DNA from: Pseudomonas sp. Bout1
Lineage (GTDB): Bacteria > Pseudomonadota > Gammaproteobacteria > Pseudomonadales > Pseudomonadaceae
Length of the DNA stretch: 64,000 bases
Direction of reading: 5' to 3'
Assembly: GCF_034314165.1 (NCBI RefSeq)
Contig: NZ_JAVIWK010000001.1
Span: forward strand, 5,161,001-5,225,000
The notes below the pieces were generated by a model. That model ran no database searches, had not been told where the DNA came from, and saw nothing but the letters and a program-made list of their open reading frames with translations. Position 1 is the first letter of the stretch; each line of letters opens with the position of its first letter. The position numbers and the translations under genes are program-made. Below are positions 1 through 11,196 of the stretch, piece by piece.

Positions 1-324
1 AGCGTCCAGCATGTCCAGGGTAGGAATGCCTTCGGTGATGCAAACGATCAGCTTGATGCCGCCGAATGCCGCTTCCAGGATGGAGTCCTTGCAGAAAGGA
101 GCAGGAACGTAGATCACGCTGGCGGTAGCGCCAGTGGTAGCTACAGCTTCTTTCACAGTGTTGAACACTGGCAGGCCCAGGTGCTCGGTGCCGCCTTTAC
201 CAGGCGTAACGCCACCGACCATCTTGGTGCCGTATTCGATGGCTTGCTGGGTGTGGAAACTACCTTGCGAACCGGTAATACCCTGGCAGATAACCTTGGT
301 GTCTTTATTGATCAGGACGCTCAT
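1..324 (-). CDS. sucD: Succinyl-CoA synthetase alpha subunit, partial
   Basis: Only the first 108 codons are in the window; the gene continues past position 1. The protein begins [20 protein letters not shown], the N-terminal CoA-binding Rossmann domain of the ADP/GDP-forming succinate-CoA ligase alpha subunit. With SucC it converts succinyl-CoA to succinate with substrate-level phosphorylation in the TCA cycle. The catalytic phosphohistidine lies in the missing C-terminal part. Its ATG overlaps the sucC stop codon by one base (TAATG), so the two subunits are translationally coupled. Confidence 0.97.
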   Translation of the reverse strand, partial: MSVLINKDTKVICQGITGSQGSFHTQQAIEYGTKMVGGVTPGKGGTEHLGLPVFNTVKEAVATTGATASVIYVPAPFCKDSILEAAFGGIKLIVCITEGIPTLDMLDA

Positions 325-1490
325 TATTTGCCCTCCGCAGCTTTGACAACTTGTTGAGCAGCGTCGGTCAGGCTGGTAGCAGCGATGATGTTCAAACCGC
401 TTTCTGCCAGTACTTTAGCGCCCAGTTCAGCGTTGTTACCTTCAAGGCGAACAACAACCGGGATTTTAACGCCGACTTCTTTCACTGCACCGATGATGCC
501 TTCGGCAATCATGTCGCAACGAACGATGCCGCCGAAGATGTTGACCAATACTGCAGCGACGTTGGAGTCGGACAGGATGATCTTGAACGCTTCGGTAACG
601 CGTTCTTTGGTGGCACCGCCGCCTACGTCGAGGAAGTTGGCTGGTTTGCCGCCATGCAGGTTGACGATGTCCATGGTACCCATGGCCAGGCCAGCACCGT
701 TGACCATGCAACCGATGTTACCTTCCAGGGCTACGTAGTTCAGTTCGAACTTGGCAGCGTGCGCTTCGCGCGGATCGTCTTGCGACGGATCGTGGAAAGT
801 CTTCAGCTTAGGCTGACGGTACATGGCGTTGGCGTCGATGTTGATCTTGGCGTCGAGGCAATGCAGATCGCCGTCAGCCTTGATCACCAGCGGGTTCACT
901 TCCAGCAGGGCCAGATCGTGATCCTGGAACAGTTTGGCCAGACCTACAAAGATCTTGGCGAACTGGGCAACTTGCTTGCCTTCCAGACCCAACTGGAATG
1001 CCAGCTCGCGACCCTGGAATGGCTGCGCGCCAACCAGTGGATCGATAGTGGCTTTCAGAATTTTTTCTGGGGTTTCTTCGGCGATCTTCTCAATGTCCAC
1101 GCCACCTTCGGTGGAGGCCATGAACACGATGCGACGGCTCGAACGGTCAACGACAGCGCCCAGGTACAGCTCTTTATCGATATCAGTGCACGATTCAACC
1201 AGGATCTTGGTGACTGGCTGGCCATTGGCATCAGTCTGGTAAGTCACCAGACGCTTGCCCAGCCACTGCTGAGCGAAGGCTTTGGCGTCTTCTTTGCTGC
1301 GAACCAGCTTAACGCCGCCCGCTTTACCGCGACCACCAGCGTGGACCTGGGCTTTGACAACCCACTCGGTGCCGCCGATTTTGTCGCAAGCTTCTGCTGC
1401 TGCTTCCGGGGTGTCTACTGCGTAACCCTTGGATACTGGCAGGCCGTACTCAGCGAACAGCTGCTTACCCTGATACTCGTGAAGATTCAT
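324..1490 (-). CDS. sucC: Succinyl-CoA synthetase beta subunit
   Basis: 388 aa beginning [20 protein letters not shown], the conserved start of the ATP-grasp beta subunit. The open frame extends upstream to 1556, but the extra 22 residues are not family-like, so the ATG at 1490 was chosen. The N-terminal ATP-grasp domain binds the nucleotide. The C-terminal part carries the glycine-rich DVGGGA and [10 protein letters not shown] segments that form the ligase interface with SucD. It is the penultimate gene of the minus-strand TCA block and is separated from lpdG by a 214-bp gap with a nested stem-loop. Confidence 0.97.
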   Translation of the reverse strand: MNLHEYQGKQLFAEYGLPVSKGYAVDTPEAAAEACDKIGGTEWVVKAQVHAGGRGKAGGVKLVRSKEDAKAFAQQWLGKRLVTYQTDANGQPVTKILVESCTDIDKELYLGAVVDRSSRRIVFMASTEGGVDIEKIAEETPEKILKATIDPLVGAQPFQGRELAFQLGLEGKQVAQFAKIFVGLAKLFQDHDLALLEVNPLVIKADGDLHCLDAKINIDANAMYRQPKLKTFHDPSQDDPREAHAAKFELNYVALEGNIGCMVNGAGLAMGTMDIVNLHGGKPANFLDVGGGATKERVTEAFKIILSDSNVAAVLVNIFGGIVRCDMIAEGIIGAVKEVGVKIPVVVRLEGNNAELGAKVLAESGLNIIAATSLTDAAQQVVKAAEGK

Positions 1491-1614
1491 GCTTATTACC
1501 GTCTTCGTTAGGTACTGCGCATTCGGCGCTGCGCTCTTTATTGAGTGCCGCGCCACCTGTGACTGCTGCTTGCACAGTCAAACCACCAAAGGCCTGAACC
1601 CTGGGTGGTGAAAC

Positions 1615-1660
1615 TGCGCAAGACTGCGTCCAGCGGATATTCCGCGGTGAGTCTTGCGCA
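1615..1660. other. Nested stem-loop between lpdG and sucC
   Basis: An 11-bp perfect inverted repeat (TGCGCAAGACT at 1615-1625 and AGTCTTGCGCA at 1650-1660) encloses a second small hairpin, GCGGA-TAT-TCCGC, at 1633-1645. No T-run follows on the minus strand, so it is not an obvious intrinsic terminator. An mRNA-stabilising or processing structure within the sucAB-lpdG-sucCD transcript is plausible. A similar nested structure lies on the other side of lpdG. Confidence 0.6.
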
Positions 1661-1704
1661 CAAGGCTCACGACGGGCAACCGCCGTGGTTTCTTATTATC
1701 TCGC

Positions 1705-3156
<1,452 letters not shown>

Positions 3157-3176
3157 TTAGCTAAAAGCTTCAAGCC

Positions 3177-3226
3177 GTGAGCCGCACTTCGGCCTGCCTT
3201 GCGGCAGACCGGGTGGTGCGGCTCAC
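3177..3226. other. Nested stem-loop between sucB and lpdG
   Basis: An 11-bp perfect inverted repeat (GTGAGCCGCAC at 3177-3187 and GTGCGGCTCAC at 3216-3226) encloses an inner CTGCC/GGCAG hairpin (3194-3198 and 3203-3207). On the minus strand it lies just after the sucB stop and before the lpdG ribosome-binding site, with no T-run. It may protect the upstream message or set the ratio of sucAB to lpdG expression; that role is inference. Confidence 0.6.
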
Positions 3227-3236
3227 CGCCGCTTTA

Positions 3237-4463
3237 TCAGATATCCAGCAGCAGACGAGCCGGGTCTTCCAGCAGGTTCTTGATGGTCACCAGGAAAGTC
3301 ACGGCTTCTTTACCATCGATCAGGCGGTGATCGTACGACAGCGCCAGGTACATCATCGGGCGGATAACCACTTGGCCGTTGATCGCCATAGGACGCTGCA
3401 GAATGTTGTGCATGCCCAGGATCGCAGCTTGTGGCGGGTTGACGATCGGGGTCGACATCATCGAACCGAAAGTACCACCGTTAGTGATGGTGAAGGTACC
3501 ACCGGTCATCTCGTCGATGGTCAGTTTGCCGTCACGGGCTTTCTTGCCGAAGTTGGCGATGCCGCCTTCGATTTCAGCCAGGCTCATCAGTTCGGCGTTA
3601 CGCAGAACCGGTACCACCAGGCCACGGTCGCTGGACACGGCAACGCCGACGTCAGCGTAGCCGTGGTAAACGATGTCGCTGCCGTCGATGGAAGCGTTGA
3701 CTGCCGGGAAGCGTTTCAGCGCTTCGGTGGCCGCTTTCACGAAGAACGACATGAAGCCCAGGCGCACGCCGTTGTGGGACTTCTCGAACAGGTCCTTGTA
3801 CTTCGAACGCAGCGCCATGACTTCAGTCATGTCGACTTCGTTGAACGTGGTCAGCATCGCCATGTTCGACTGCGCTTCAACCAGGCGCTTGGCCACGGTG
3901 GCACGAACGCGGGTCATCGGTACGCGCTTCTCGGTGCGGTCGCCAGCGGCGAACACAGGAGCAGCGGCAGCCGGGGCAGCAGCCTTGGCAGGTGCGGCAG
4001 CCGGGGCGTTTTTCTTGGCTTCAACGGCGGCAACCACGTCTTCCTTGGTCACACGGCCGTCTTTGCCGGTGCCTTTGATGGAAGCCAGGTTGATGCCGTT
4101 TTCTTCAGCCAGCTGACGCGCAGCCGGTGCAGCGATTGGGTCTTCGCCGCCAGCAGCCGGCGCAGCAGCTGGAGCTGCGGCAGCAGCAGCCGGTGCAGCA
4201 GCCGCAGGAGCAGCGGCAGCAGCGCTGCCCTCTTCGATCGAGCCCAGTACCTGGTTCGACAGGACGGTAGCGCCTTCTTCGGCAACGATTGCGCCCAGCA
4301 CGCCGTCAGCTTCAGCCAACACTTCGAGCACGACCTTGTCGGTTTCGATGTCGACGATCAGGTCGTCACGCTTGACGGCCTCGCCTGGTTTCTTGTGCCA
4401 GGTGGCAACGGTGCCATCGGCAACCGATTCCGGGAATGACGGGGCTTTGATTTCGATAGCCAT
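3237..4463 (-). CDS. sucB: 2-oxoglutarate dehydrogenase E2, dihydrolipoyl succinyltransferase
   Basis: 408 aa. A single N-terminal lipoyl domain has the lipoylated lysine in [11 protein letters not shown] (Lys43). An Ala/Pro-rich flexible linker follows, then a peripheral subunit-binding domain (from about residue 110, containing [15 protein letters not shown]), a second Ala/Pro linker, and the C-terminal catalytic acyltransferase domain ending with SYDHRLIDG, which holds the active-site histidine. It transfers the succinyl group from SucA to CoA and forms the core of the complex. It lies 44 bp downstream of sucA. Confidence 0.97.
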   Translation of the reverse strand: MAIEIKAPSFPESVADGTVATWHKKPGEAVKRDDLIVDIETDKVVLEVLAEADGVLGAIVAEEGATVLSNQVLGSIEEGSAAAAAPAAAAPAAAAAAPAAAPAAGGEDPIAAPAARQLAEENGINLASIKGTGKDGRVTKEDVVAAVEAKKNAPAAAPAKAAAPAAAAPVFAAGDRTEKRVPMTRVRATVAKRLVEAQSNMAMLTTFNEVDMTEVMALRSKYKDLFEKSHNGVRLGFMSFFVKAATEALKRFPAVNASIDGSDIVYHGYADVGVAVSSDRGLVVPVLRNAELMSLAEIEGGIANFGKKARDGKLTIDEMTGGTFTITNGGTFGSMMSTPIVNPPQAAILGMHNILQRPMAINGQVVIRPMMYLALSYDHRLIDGKEAVTFLVTIKNLLEDPARLLLDI

Positions 4464-4507
4464 TATCTGTGGGTCCTTAAAATTCGGTTTCAGTCAGCAC
4501 GAAGGCG

Positions 4508-7339
4508 TTAAACAGTGAAAGCATCTTGCAGCAGTTTTTCCTGCTGCTCGGCGTGCATCGACGCATAACCACACGCAGGTGCAGCAGAAGCATCACGACC
4601 GGCGTACTCCAGGCCCAGGGCCTGTTTGTGGTTGCCGATGCTGCGACGCAGATGATGCTGGCTGCTGTACCACGCGCCCTGGTTCATCGGTTCTTCCTGA
4701 CACCACACCACGTTGGTGAGGTTGGTGTAAGGCGCGATGGCCTCCATCAGGTCGTCTTCCGGGAACGGGTAAAGCTGCTCGATCCGCACGATGGCGATGT
4801 CTTCACGGCCCTCGCTACGGCGTTTTTCCAGCAAGTCGTAGTAGACCTTGCCGCTGCACAGCACCAGGCGGGTGACCTTGGCTGCGTCCAGCGTGTCGAT
4901 TTCTGGAATAACGGTCTGGAACGAACCGTCGGCCAGATCTTCCAGGGTCGAGATGGCCAATTTATGACGCAACAGCGATTTCGGGGTCAGCACTACCAGC
5001 GGCTTGCGCAGCGGGCGGATCACCTGGCGACGCAGCAAATGGTAGATCTGGGCCGGGGTAGTCGGCACGCACACCTGGATGTTGTGCTCGGCGCACAATT
5101 GCAGGTAACGCTCCAGACGGGCCGAGGAGTGCTCCGGACCCTGGCCTTCATAACCGTGTGGCAACAGCATGGTCAGACCGCACAGACGGCCCCACTTGTG
5201 CTCGCCGCTGGTAATGAACTGGTCGATAACCACTTGGGCACCGTTGGCAAAGTCGCCGAACTGGGCTTCCCAGATCACCAGCGCCTGAGGCGTGGTGGTC
5301 GAGTAACCGTATTCGAACGCCAGTACGGCTTCTTCGGACAGGAACGAATCGTACAGGTCGAAACGTGGCTGCCCTTCGTACAGGTTCTGCAACGGGATGT
5401 AGGTGCCCGCGTCTTTCTGGTTGTGCAACACCGCGTGACGGTGCGAGAACGTACCGCGGCCGATGTCCTGGCCGGTCATGCGGATCGGGTGACCTTCGAA
5501 CGCCAGGGTCGCGTACGCCATGGTTTCAGCGTAACCCCAGTTGATCGGCAGGCCGCCGGCTTGCATCTTCTGACGATCTTCGTAGATCTTCGCAACCTGG
5601 CGCTGTACGACGAAACCGTCTGGAATTTCCAGCAGCTTGGCCGACAGTTCCTGCAGGGTTTTCAGATCGAACGAGGTGTCGTGACGCGCAGTCCAGGCGT
5701 GGCCCAGGTACGGGCGCCAGTCAACGAACAGCTCTTTGTTCGGCTCTTTAACCAGGCTTTTCACTACGTGCAGGCCGTTGTCCAGCGCGTTGCGGTATTC
5801 ATCGATCTTCGCCTGAACACGTGCATCGTCCACCACACCGGCCTTGGTCAGGCTTTCGGCGTACAGCTCACGGGTGGTGCGCTGCTTGGTGATTTGCTGG
5901 TACATCAACGGTTGGGTGCCGCTAGGCTCATCCGCTTCGTTGTGACCGCGACGACGGTAGCAGACCAGGTCGATGACCACGTCACGCTTGAACTGCATGC
6001 GGTAATCAATGGCCAACTGGGTCACGAACAACACGGCTTCCGGATCATCACCATTCACATGGAGAATCGGCGCCTGGATCATCTTGGCAACGTCGGTCGC
6101 GTACTCGGTAGAGCGCGCGTCCAGCGGGTTGCTGATGGTGAAACCCACCTGGTTGTTGATGACGATGTGAACGGTACCGCCCGTCTTGAAGCCGCGAGTC
6201 TGCGACATCTGGAACGTTTCCAAGACCACGCCCTGACCGGCGAATGCCGCGTCACCGTGGATGGAAATCGGCAGGACCTTCTCACCGGTTGCATCGTTAC
6301 GACGATCCTGGCGCGCACGTACCGACCCCTCGACCACTGGAGAAACGATTTCCAGGTGGGATGGGTTGAACGCCATGGCCAGGTGAACTTCACCGCCGGT
6401 GGTCATTACGTTGGACGAGAAGCCCTGGTGGTATTTAACGTCACCGGAACCCAGCTCGACCTTCTTCTTGCCCTCGAACTCGTCGAACAGCTCGCGCGGG
6501 TTCTTGCCGAAGGTGTTGACCAGCACGTTCAAACGGCCACGGTGGGCCATGCCGATCACGATTTCCTTGGTGCCGTAGGAACCGGAACGCTGGATCAGCT
6601 CGTCGAGCATCGGGATCAGGCTTTCGCCGCCTTCCAGGCCGAAACGCTTGGTGCCCGGGTATTTGGTGCCCAGGTATTTTTCCAGGCCTTCCGCTGCGGT
6701 GACGCGCTCGAGCAAATGGCTCTTGACGTCTGCAGACAGCACCGGGCGCCCACGCACGCCTTCAAGACGGTGCTGGAACCAGTGGCGCTGCTCGGAATCG
6801 GTGATGTGCGTAAATTCAGCGCCGATGGTGCGGCAATATGTCTGCTGCAACGCTTCGTGAATTTCGCGTAGGCTCGCTTCCTCTTTGCCGATGAACAGGT
6901 CGCCGGCACGGAAGGTCGTATCAAGATCGGCATTGGTCAAGCCGTAATGATTGATCGACAGGTCTGCAGGTGCAGGACGCTGCCACAGCCCCAGCGGGTC
7001 AAGCTGGGCTGCCTGGTGGCCACGCATACGGTAGGCCTGGATCAGTCGCAGTACTTCAACTTGCTTCTTCTCGTGCTCACTGCTCACGCTCCCGGCGGAA
7101 ACCGGTTGGGCGCGGCGCTGGTTCTTTGCCAGCAGCACGAACTGATCGCGAATTGTTGCGTGCGATACATCGGTGGCAGCGTTGCCGTCTGAAGACAACG
7201 TCTGAAATTTGGTGCGCCATTCTTCTGGCACAGCGTTAGGGTCGTGCAGGTAGAGCTCATAAAGCTCTTCCACATAGGCAGCGTTACCACCTGAAAGATA
7301 GCCGCTGTTCCACATGCGCTGCATCACGCTTTCTTGCAT
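4508..7339 (-). CDS. sucA: 2-oxoglutarate dehydrogenase E1
   Basis: 943 aa, the usual length for the thiamine-diphosphate-dependent E1 of the 2-oxoglutarate dehydrogenase complex. The N-terminus (MQESVMQRMWNSGYLSG) matches the SucA family. The TPP/Mg-binding region with HGDAAFAGQG and NNQVGFTISN lies in the first catalytic domain, and the transketolase-like pyrimidine and C-terminal domains follow. It decarboxylates 2-oxoglutarate and succinylates the lipoyl arm of SucB. It is the first gene of sucAB-lpdG-sucCD and is separated from sdhB by 262 bp with a terminator-like hairpin, so it may also have its own promoter. Confidence 0.98.
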   Translation of the reverse strand: MQESVMQRMWNSGYLSGGNAAYVEELYELYLHDPNAVPEEWRTKFQTLSSDGNAATDVSHATIRDQFVLLAKNQRRAQPVSAGSVSSEHEKKQVEVLRLIQAYRMRGHQAAQLDPLGLWQRPAPADLSINHYGLTNADLDTTFRAGDLFIGKEEASLREIHEALQQTYCRTIGAEFTHITDSEQRHWFQHRLEGVRGRPVLSADVKSHLLERVTAAEGLEKYLGTKYPGTKRFGLEGGESLIPMLDELIQRSGSYGTKEIVIGMAHRGRLNVLVNTFGKNPRELFDEFEGKKKVELGSGDVKYHQGFSSNVMTTGGEVHLAMAFNPSHLEIVSPVVEGSVRARQDRRNDATGEKVLPISIHGDAAFAGQGVVLETFQMSQTRGFKTGGTVHIVINNQVGFTISNPLDARSTEYATDVAKMIQAPILHVNGDDPEAVLFVTQLAIDYRMQFKRDVVIDLVCYRRRGHNEADEPSGTQPLMYQQITKQRTTRELYAESLTKAGVVDDARVQAKIDEYRNALDNGLHVVKSLVKEPNKELFVDWRPYLGHAWTARHDTSFDLKTLQELSAKLLEIPDGFVVQRQVAKIYEDRQKMQAGGLPINWGYAETMAYATLAFEGHPIRMTGQDIGRGTFSHRHAVLHNQKDAGTYIPLQNLYEGQPRFDLYDSFLSEEAVLAFEYGYSTTTPQALVIWEAQFGDFANGAQVVIDQFITSGEHKWGRLCGLTMLLPHGYEGQGPEHSSARLERYLQLCAEHNIQVCVPTTPAQIYHLLRRQVIRPLRKPLVVLTPKSLLRHKLAISTLEDLADGSFQTVIPEIDTLDAAKVTRLVLCSGKVYYDLLEKRRSEGREDIAIVRIEQLYPFPEDDLMEAIAPYTNLTNVVWCQEEPMNQGAWYSSQHHLRRSIGNHKQALGLEYAGRDASAAPACGYASMHAEQQEKLLQDAFTV

Positions 7340-7526
7340 GCTTGGTCACCCTCGATTTGGGGACACCACCGGCGAAAACACCGAGTTTGCTTGCAAAAGG
7401 CCAAGTGCAGCGACCAAAACAAGCCACTTAGGATCACGCTGATAGTTCGGGTACCAACCCGAATGCCCCTGCTTGTCTCATTTCTTCAAAATAAGAGCCG
7501 CGGCTTTGTAAGTCGCTGCTCAAGTT

Positions 7527-7560
7527 AAAACTACGGCGCCGGTTGAAGCCTGCGCCGTAG
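7527..7560 (-). terminator. Putative intrinsic terminator after sdhB
   Basis: A 9-bp perfect stem (CTACGGCGC at 7531-7539, GCGCCGTAG at 7552-7560) is followed on the minus strand by TTTT. It sits just downstream of the sdhB stop codon and upstream of sucA. The short T-run suggests partial termination, which would lower but not abolish read-through from sdh into suc. Confidence 0.6.
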
Positions 7561-7601
7561 CATCTACGGGCACAACGGTCCTGCTTTTACTACAACGCCG
7601 G

Positions 7602-8306
7602 TTACACGCCGCTTTGCAGCAGCATGCTACGTACGTGACCAATGGCCTTAGTCGGGTTCAGGCCTTTTGGACATACGTTGACGCAGTTCATGATCCCGCG
7701 GCAGCGGAATACGCTGAACGGGTCATCCAGCGAAGCCAGACGCTCGGCAGTCTTGGTGTCACGGCTGTCTGCCAGGAAGCGGTACGCTTGCAGCAGGGCA
7801 GCTGGGCCCAGGAACTTGTCGGGGTTCCACCAGAAGGACGGGCAGGAGGTCGAGCAGCAAGCGCACAGGATGCACTCGTACAGACCGTCCAGCTTCTCGC
7901 GCTCTTCTGGAGTCTGAAGACGCTCGATGGCCGGGGCCGGAGTGTCGTTCAGCAGGAATGGCTTAACCTTTTCGTATTGCTTGTAGAAGATGCTCATATC
8001 GACGACCAGGTCACGGATAACCGGCAAACCTGGCAGTGGACGAACGATCAGCTTGTTGCCTTTAACCACGGCAGACAGCGGCGTGATGCACGCCAGGCCG
8101 TTTTTGCCGTTGATGTTCATGCCGTCGGAACCGCAAACACCCTCGCGGCAAGAGCGACGATAGGAGAAACCTTCGTCCTGCTCTTTAACCAGGGCCAGTA
8201 CGTCCAGCACCATCAGGTCTTTACCACCGGTATTGACCTGGAATTCCTGCATGAACGGCGCGGCGTCCTGATCAGGGTTGTAGCGATAAACACTGACTTT
8301 CAACAT
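7602..8306 (-). CDS. sdhB: Succinate dehydrogenase iron-sulfur subunit
   Basis: 234 aa from the ATG at 8306, which follows the ribosome-binding sequence AAGGGTGG. A GTG at 8315 would add three residues but overlaps that site. The N-terminal 2Fe-2S ferredoxin domain has SCREGVCGSDG, and the C-terminal domain carries the 4Fe-4S and 3Fe-4S cysteines in CILCACCSTSCPS and CRGIMNCVNVCPKG. It relays electrons from the SdhA flavin to ubiquinone at the inner membrane. It is the last gene of sdhCDAB, 11 bp after sdhA. Confidence 0.97.
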   Translation of the reverse strand: MLKVSVYRYNPDQDAAPFMQEFQVNTGGKDLMVLDVLALVKEQDEGFSYRRSCREGVCGSDGMNINGKNGLACITPLSAVVKGNKLIVRPLPGLPVIRDLVVDMSIFYKQYEKVKPFLLNDTPAPAIERLQTPEEREKLDGLYECILCACCSTSCPSFWWNPDKFLGPAALLQAYRFLADSRDTKTAERLASLDDPFSVFRCRGIMNCVNVCPKGLNPTKAIGHVRSMLLQSGV

Positions 8307-8317
8307 ATCGGCCACCC

Positions 8318-10093
8318 TTAATAAGTCCGAATCATTGGTTCAAACGTAGGGACTGTTTTTGGCGAGAAGTTCACGGCACGTTTAGCTACGCGCTTGTCAC
8401 CCGGGAAGTACAGGGTGTGGCACAGCCAGTTAACGTCGTCGCGTTCTTCGAAGTCTTCACGGGCGTGGGCGCCGCGGGACTCTTTGCGAACTTCTGCAGC
8501 GATGGCAGTTGCTTCAGCCACTTCCAGCAGGTTTTGCAGCTCAAGGGCTTCGATACGAGCGGTGTTGAACGCCTGGCTCTTATCGTTGATCTTGACGTTG
8601 GCGATGCGCGTGCGCAGGTCAGCCAGTTGGGCGATACCTTTTTGCATGTATTCGCCGGTACGGAACACACCGAAGTAGTTCTGCATGCAGCTTTGCAGTT
8701 CTTTGCGCAGGGAGGCAACGTCTTCGCCGTCGGTACGCGAGTTCAGGCCATCCAGACGTGCCAGGGCAGCGTCGATGTCGGACTGGCGTGGACGAGCGTA
8801 ATCAACGCCTTCCTTCAAGGTCTGTTCCAGGAACAGGCCGGCGGCACGACCGAACACCACCAGGTCGAGCAGCGAGTTGCCGCCCAGACGGTTGGCACCG
8901 TGAACCGATACGCACGCCACTTCGCCTACTGCGAACAGACCAGGGATGATCTGGTCGACGCCGTCGGCGTCCTGGGTGATCGCCTGGCCATGAATGTTGG
9001 TGGCAACGCCGCCCATCATATAGTGGCAAGTTGGGACAACCGGGATCGGCGCAACAGCCGGGTCAACGTGAGCAAAGGTCTTGGACAATTCCATGATGCC
9101 TGGCAGACGGCTGTGCAGCACTTCTTCACCGAGGTGATCGAGCTTGAGCATCACGTGGTCGCCATCAGGACCACAGCCGTTACCGGCGATGATCTCTTTA
9201 ACCATGGAACGGGCCACAACGTCACGACCGGCAAGGTCTTTGGCGTTCGGAGCATAACGTTCCATGAAACGCTCGCCGTTCTTGTTGATCAGGTAACCAC
9301 CTTCACCACGGCAACCTTCTGTAACCAGTACACCGGCGCCGGCGATGCCGGTCGGGTGGAACTGCCACATTTCGATGTCCTGTACCGGGACGCCTGCACG
9401 CAGGGCCATGCCGATACCGTCACCGGTGTTGATCAGGGCGTTGGTAGTAGACGAGTAGATACGGCCTGCACCGCCGGTCGCCAATACCGTGGCGTTAGCC
9501 CGCACGTAAGAGGTTTCGCCGGTTTCGATGCAGATAACGATCATGCCTACAAAGGCACCGTCTTCGTTCTTCACCAGGTCGACACCATAGTATTCATTGA
9601 GGAATACGGTGCCGGCCTTCAGGTTGGCCTGGTACAGGGTGTGCAACAGCGCGTGACCGGTACGGTCAGCTGCGGCGCAAGTACGAGCGGCCTGGCCACC
9701 CTTGCCGAAGTCTTTGGACTGGCCGCCGAACGGACGCTGATAGATGCGACCCTGCTCGGTACGGGAGAACGGCAGACCCATGTGTTCCAGCTCGAAGACC
9801 GCTTCCGGGCCTACGGAGCACATGTATTCGATAGCGTCCTGGTCACCGATATAGTCGGAACCCTTGACGGTATCGTACATGTGCCAGCGCCAATCATCGT
9901 TTGGATCGGCAGAGGCGATGGCGCAGGTAATGCCACCCTGGGCCGAAACGGTGTGGGAACGGGTCGGGAACACCTTGGTGATCACGGCAGTCTTGTGACC
10001 GCCCTGGGCCAGTTGCAGCGCAGCGCGCATGCCGGCACCGCCGCCGCCAATGATGATGGCGTCGAATGAAAGCGTATTAACTGTGTTAGCCAT
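8318..10093 (-). CDS. sdhA: Succinate dehydrogenase flavoprotein subunit
   Basis: 591 aa. The N-terminal dinucleotide fold [20 protein letters not shown] is followed by [10 protein letters not shown], whose histidine covalently binds FAD. HYMMGG and the [14 protein letters not shown] segment, with substrate-binding and catalytic residues, are present, and the C-terminal helical and capping domain ends in the family's typical TFEPMIRTY. It oxidises succinate to fumarate on the cytoplasmic face of the inner membrane. It lies between sdhD and sdhB with very short gaps. Confidence 0.98.
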   Translation of the reverse strand: MANTVNTLSFDAIIIGGGGAGMRAALQLAQGGHKTAVITKVFPTRSHTVSAQGGITCAIASADPNDDWRWHMYDTVKGSDYIGDQDAIEYMCSVGPEAVFELEHMGLPFSRTEQGRIYQRPFGGQSKDFGKGGQAARTCAAADRTGHALLHTLYQANLKAGTVFLNEYYGVDLVKNEDGAFVGMIVICIETGETSYVRANATVLATGGAGRIYSSTTNALINTGDGIGMALRAGVPVQDIEMWQFHPTGIAGAGVLVTEGCRGEGGYLINKNGERFMERYAPNAKDLAGRDVVARSMVKEIIAGNGCGPDGDHVMLKLDHLGEEVLHSRLPGIMELSKTFAHVDPAVAPIPVVPTCHYMMGGVATNIHGQAITQDADGVDQIIPGLFAVGEVACVSVHGANRLGGNSLLDLVVFGRAAGLFLEQTLKEGVDYARPRQSDIDAALARLDGLNSRTDGEDVASLRKELQSCMQNYFGVFRTGEYMQKGIAQLADLRTRIANVKINDKSQAFNTARIEALELQNLLEVAEATAIAAEVRKESRGAHAREDFEERDDVNWLCHTLYFPGDKRVAKRAVNFSPKTVPTFEPMIRTY

Positions 10094-10096
10094 GAA

Positions 10097-10465
10097 TCAG
10101 ATACCCCAAAGAATCTGCACACCCCAGACGAAGTAAGCGAACATCGCAACGCCGCATACCGCCTGGAAGAGAAACCGTACTGCTGTCGCGGACTTGCCCA
10201 GCGCCATTGGCGTGAGGTAGTCGGTCGCGATGGTCCACATGCCAACCCAGGCGTGAGCGCCCAGGGCTACAAGGGCCAGCAGACTGAAAATGCGCATCCC
10301 GTTGTGAGCGAACAGGCCGTGCCATTGGGCGTAGCCAATGCCAGGGTTCGCCGCGAGGTACCCGATCAGGAAAATGAAATAAGCCGCGAGAACAACCGCA
10401 GACACACGTTGCGCCATCCAGTCATAGAGGCCCGAACGCGACAGGTTCGTAACGCTGGTTACCAT
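10097..10465 (-). CDS. sdhD: Succinate dehydrogenase membrane anchor subunit
   Basis: 122 aa from the ATG at 10465, which overlaps the sdhC stop (ATGGTAA); an in-frame TTG two codons upstream was rejected. There are three transmembrane helices. The first segment contains the SGLYDWMAQRVSA motif of the SdhD family, which contributes to the quinone pocket with SdhC. It anchors SdhAB to the inner membrane and helps bind haem b. Confidence 0.93.
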   Translation of the reverse strand: MVTSVTNLSRSGLYDWMAQRVSAVVLAAYFIFLIGYLAANPGIGYAQWHGLFAHNGMRIFSLLALVALGAHAWVGMWTIATDYLTPMALGKSATAVRFLFQAVCGVAMFAYFVWGVQILWGI

Positions 10466-10833
10466 ATCCAAACTCCCGCCAGAACGATCAGCACCACGGA
10501 AATGGCGATGACGATTTTCGAGCCCAGCTTGCCGCCTTCCAGCGTCTCACCGATACCCATGTCCATGATCAAGTGGCGAATACCGGCCACAAGGTGATAA
10601 AGCAGAGCGGACAGGAGGCCCCAGGCGACGAATTTGGCCAGCGGACTGGTCAAGCATGCCTTCACCTCGGCGTACCCTTCTTCCGAACCCAGGGATTTGC
10701 TCAATGCATAAAGCATGATGCCCAGGCCAAGAAACAGGATGATGCCGGATACACGGTGCAGGAATGACGTTACGCCGGTGATGGGGAGTTTGATGGTCCT
10801 TAGGTCTAGGTTTACAGGTCGTTGGCTATTCAC
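10459..10833 (-). CDS. sdhC: Succinate dehydrogenase cytochrome b556 subunit
   Basis: 124 aa with three membrane segments. It has the SFLHRVSGIILF motif near the N-terminus, where the Ser and Arg line the quinone site, and HLVAGIRHLIMD, which contains the haem-ligand histidine. The start is uncertain. The in-frame GTG at 10833 has no well-placed Shine-Dalgarno, while a good AGGGG lies 7-9 nt before two GTGs (10848 and 10846) that do not lead into this frame. A run of seven As (10837-10843) separates them, and one A fewer would give an N-terminus of MKKAVNSQRP. It is the first gene of sdhCDAB. Confidence 0.9.
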   Translation of the reverse strand: MNSQRPVNLDLRTIKLPITGVTSFLHRVSGIILFLGLGIMLYALSKSLGSEEGYAEVKACLTSPLAKFVAWGLLSALLYHLVAGIRHLIMDMGIGETLEGGKLGSKIVIAISVVLIVLAGVWIW

Positions 10834-10967
10834 GGCTTTTTTTCACACTGAAGAGCCCCTAACAATCAGGGCAAAGTTGTTGGGGAGTGCACTGGTCAGG
10901 TAACCACCACCCAGGGAGTGCGACCCCCATCAAAACGGGCCCAAAAGCCCCTGGCGGTCGGAGGCCG

Positions 10968-10996
10968 AGTATAGACAGTTAGGCAACTAATGACAA
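10968..10996 (-). promoter_or_regulatory. Sigma-70-type promoter of sdhCDAB
   Basis: On the minus strand, TTGTCA (10991-10996) is separated by 17 bp from TATACT (10968-10973). The implied start site leaves a leader of roughly 120 nt before sdhC. The elements are a close match to the -35/-10 consensus and point at the sdh operon. Confidence 0.65.
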
Positions 10997-11110
10997 CGCG
11001 CACTCCTCACCCTAATAGCGCATTGCGCTGGCGGCATAAAAGGCGTAAATGGCAGGTAATTTCGAGGAAAAAGTACGGTTAAAGCCTTCTGGAGCAAGAC
11101 TTTAGGCAAA

Positions 11111-11138
11111 TTGACATCTGAATTTATCTCACTATAGT
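11111..11138 (+). promoter_or_regulatory. Sigma-70-type promoter of gltA
   Basis: A consensus TTGACA (11111-11116), a 16-bp spacer and TATAGT (11133-11138) sit about 60 bp before gltA. The -10 lies inside a small palindrome, ACTATAGT. Together with the divergent sdh promoter, this accounts for most of the 363-bp sdhC-gltA gap; nothing else was recognised there. Confidence 0.75.
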
Positions 11139-11196
11139 GGTGCGGGCCCTGCGTGGGGGGTCTGTCTGATGATTTGAAGCATAAATAGGAGGCCAC

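Noticed and set aside
4526..6871. 781-aa open frame antisense to sucA
   Set aside because: It is a codon-bias shadow of sucA: no ribosome-binding site, no family resemblance, and composition dominated by Gln, Val, Arg and His typical of antisense frames in high-GC genes.
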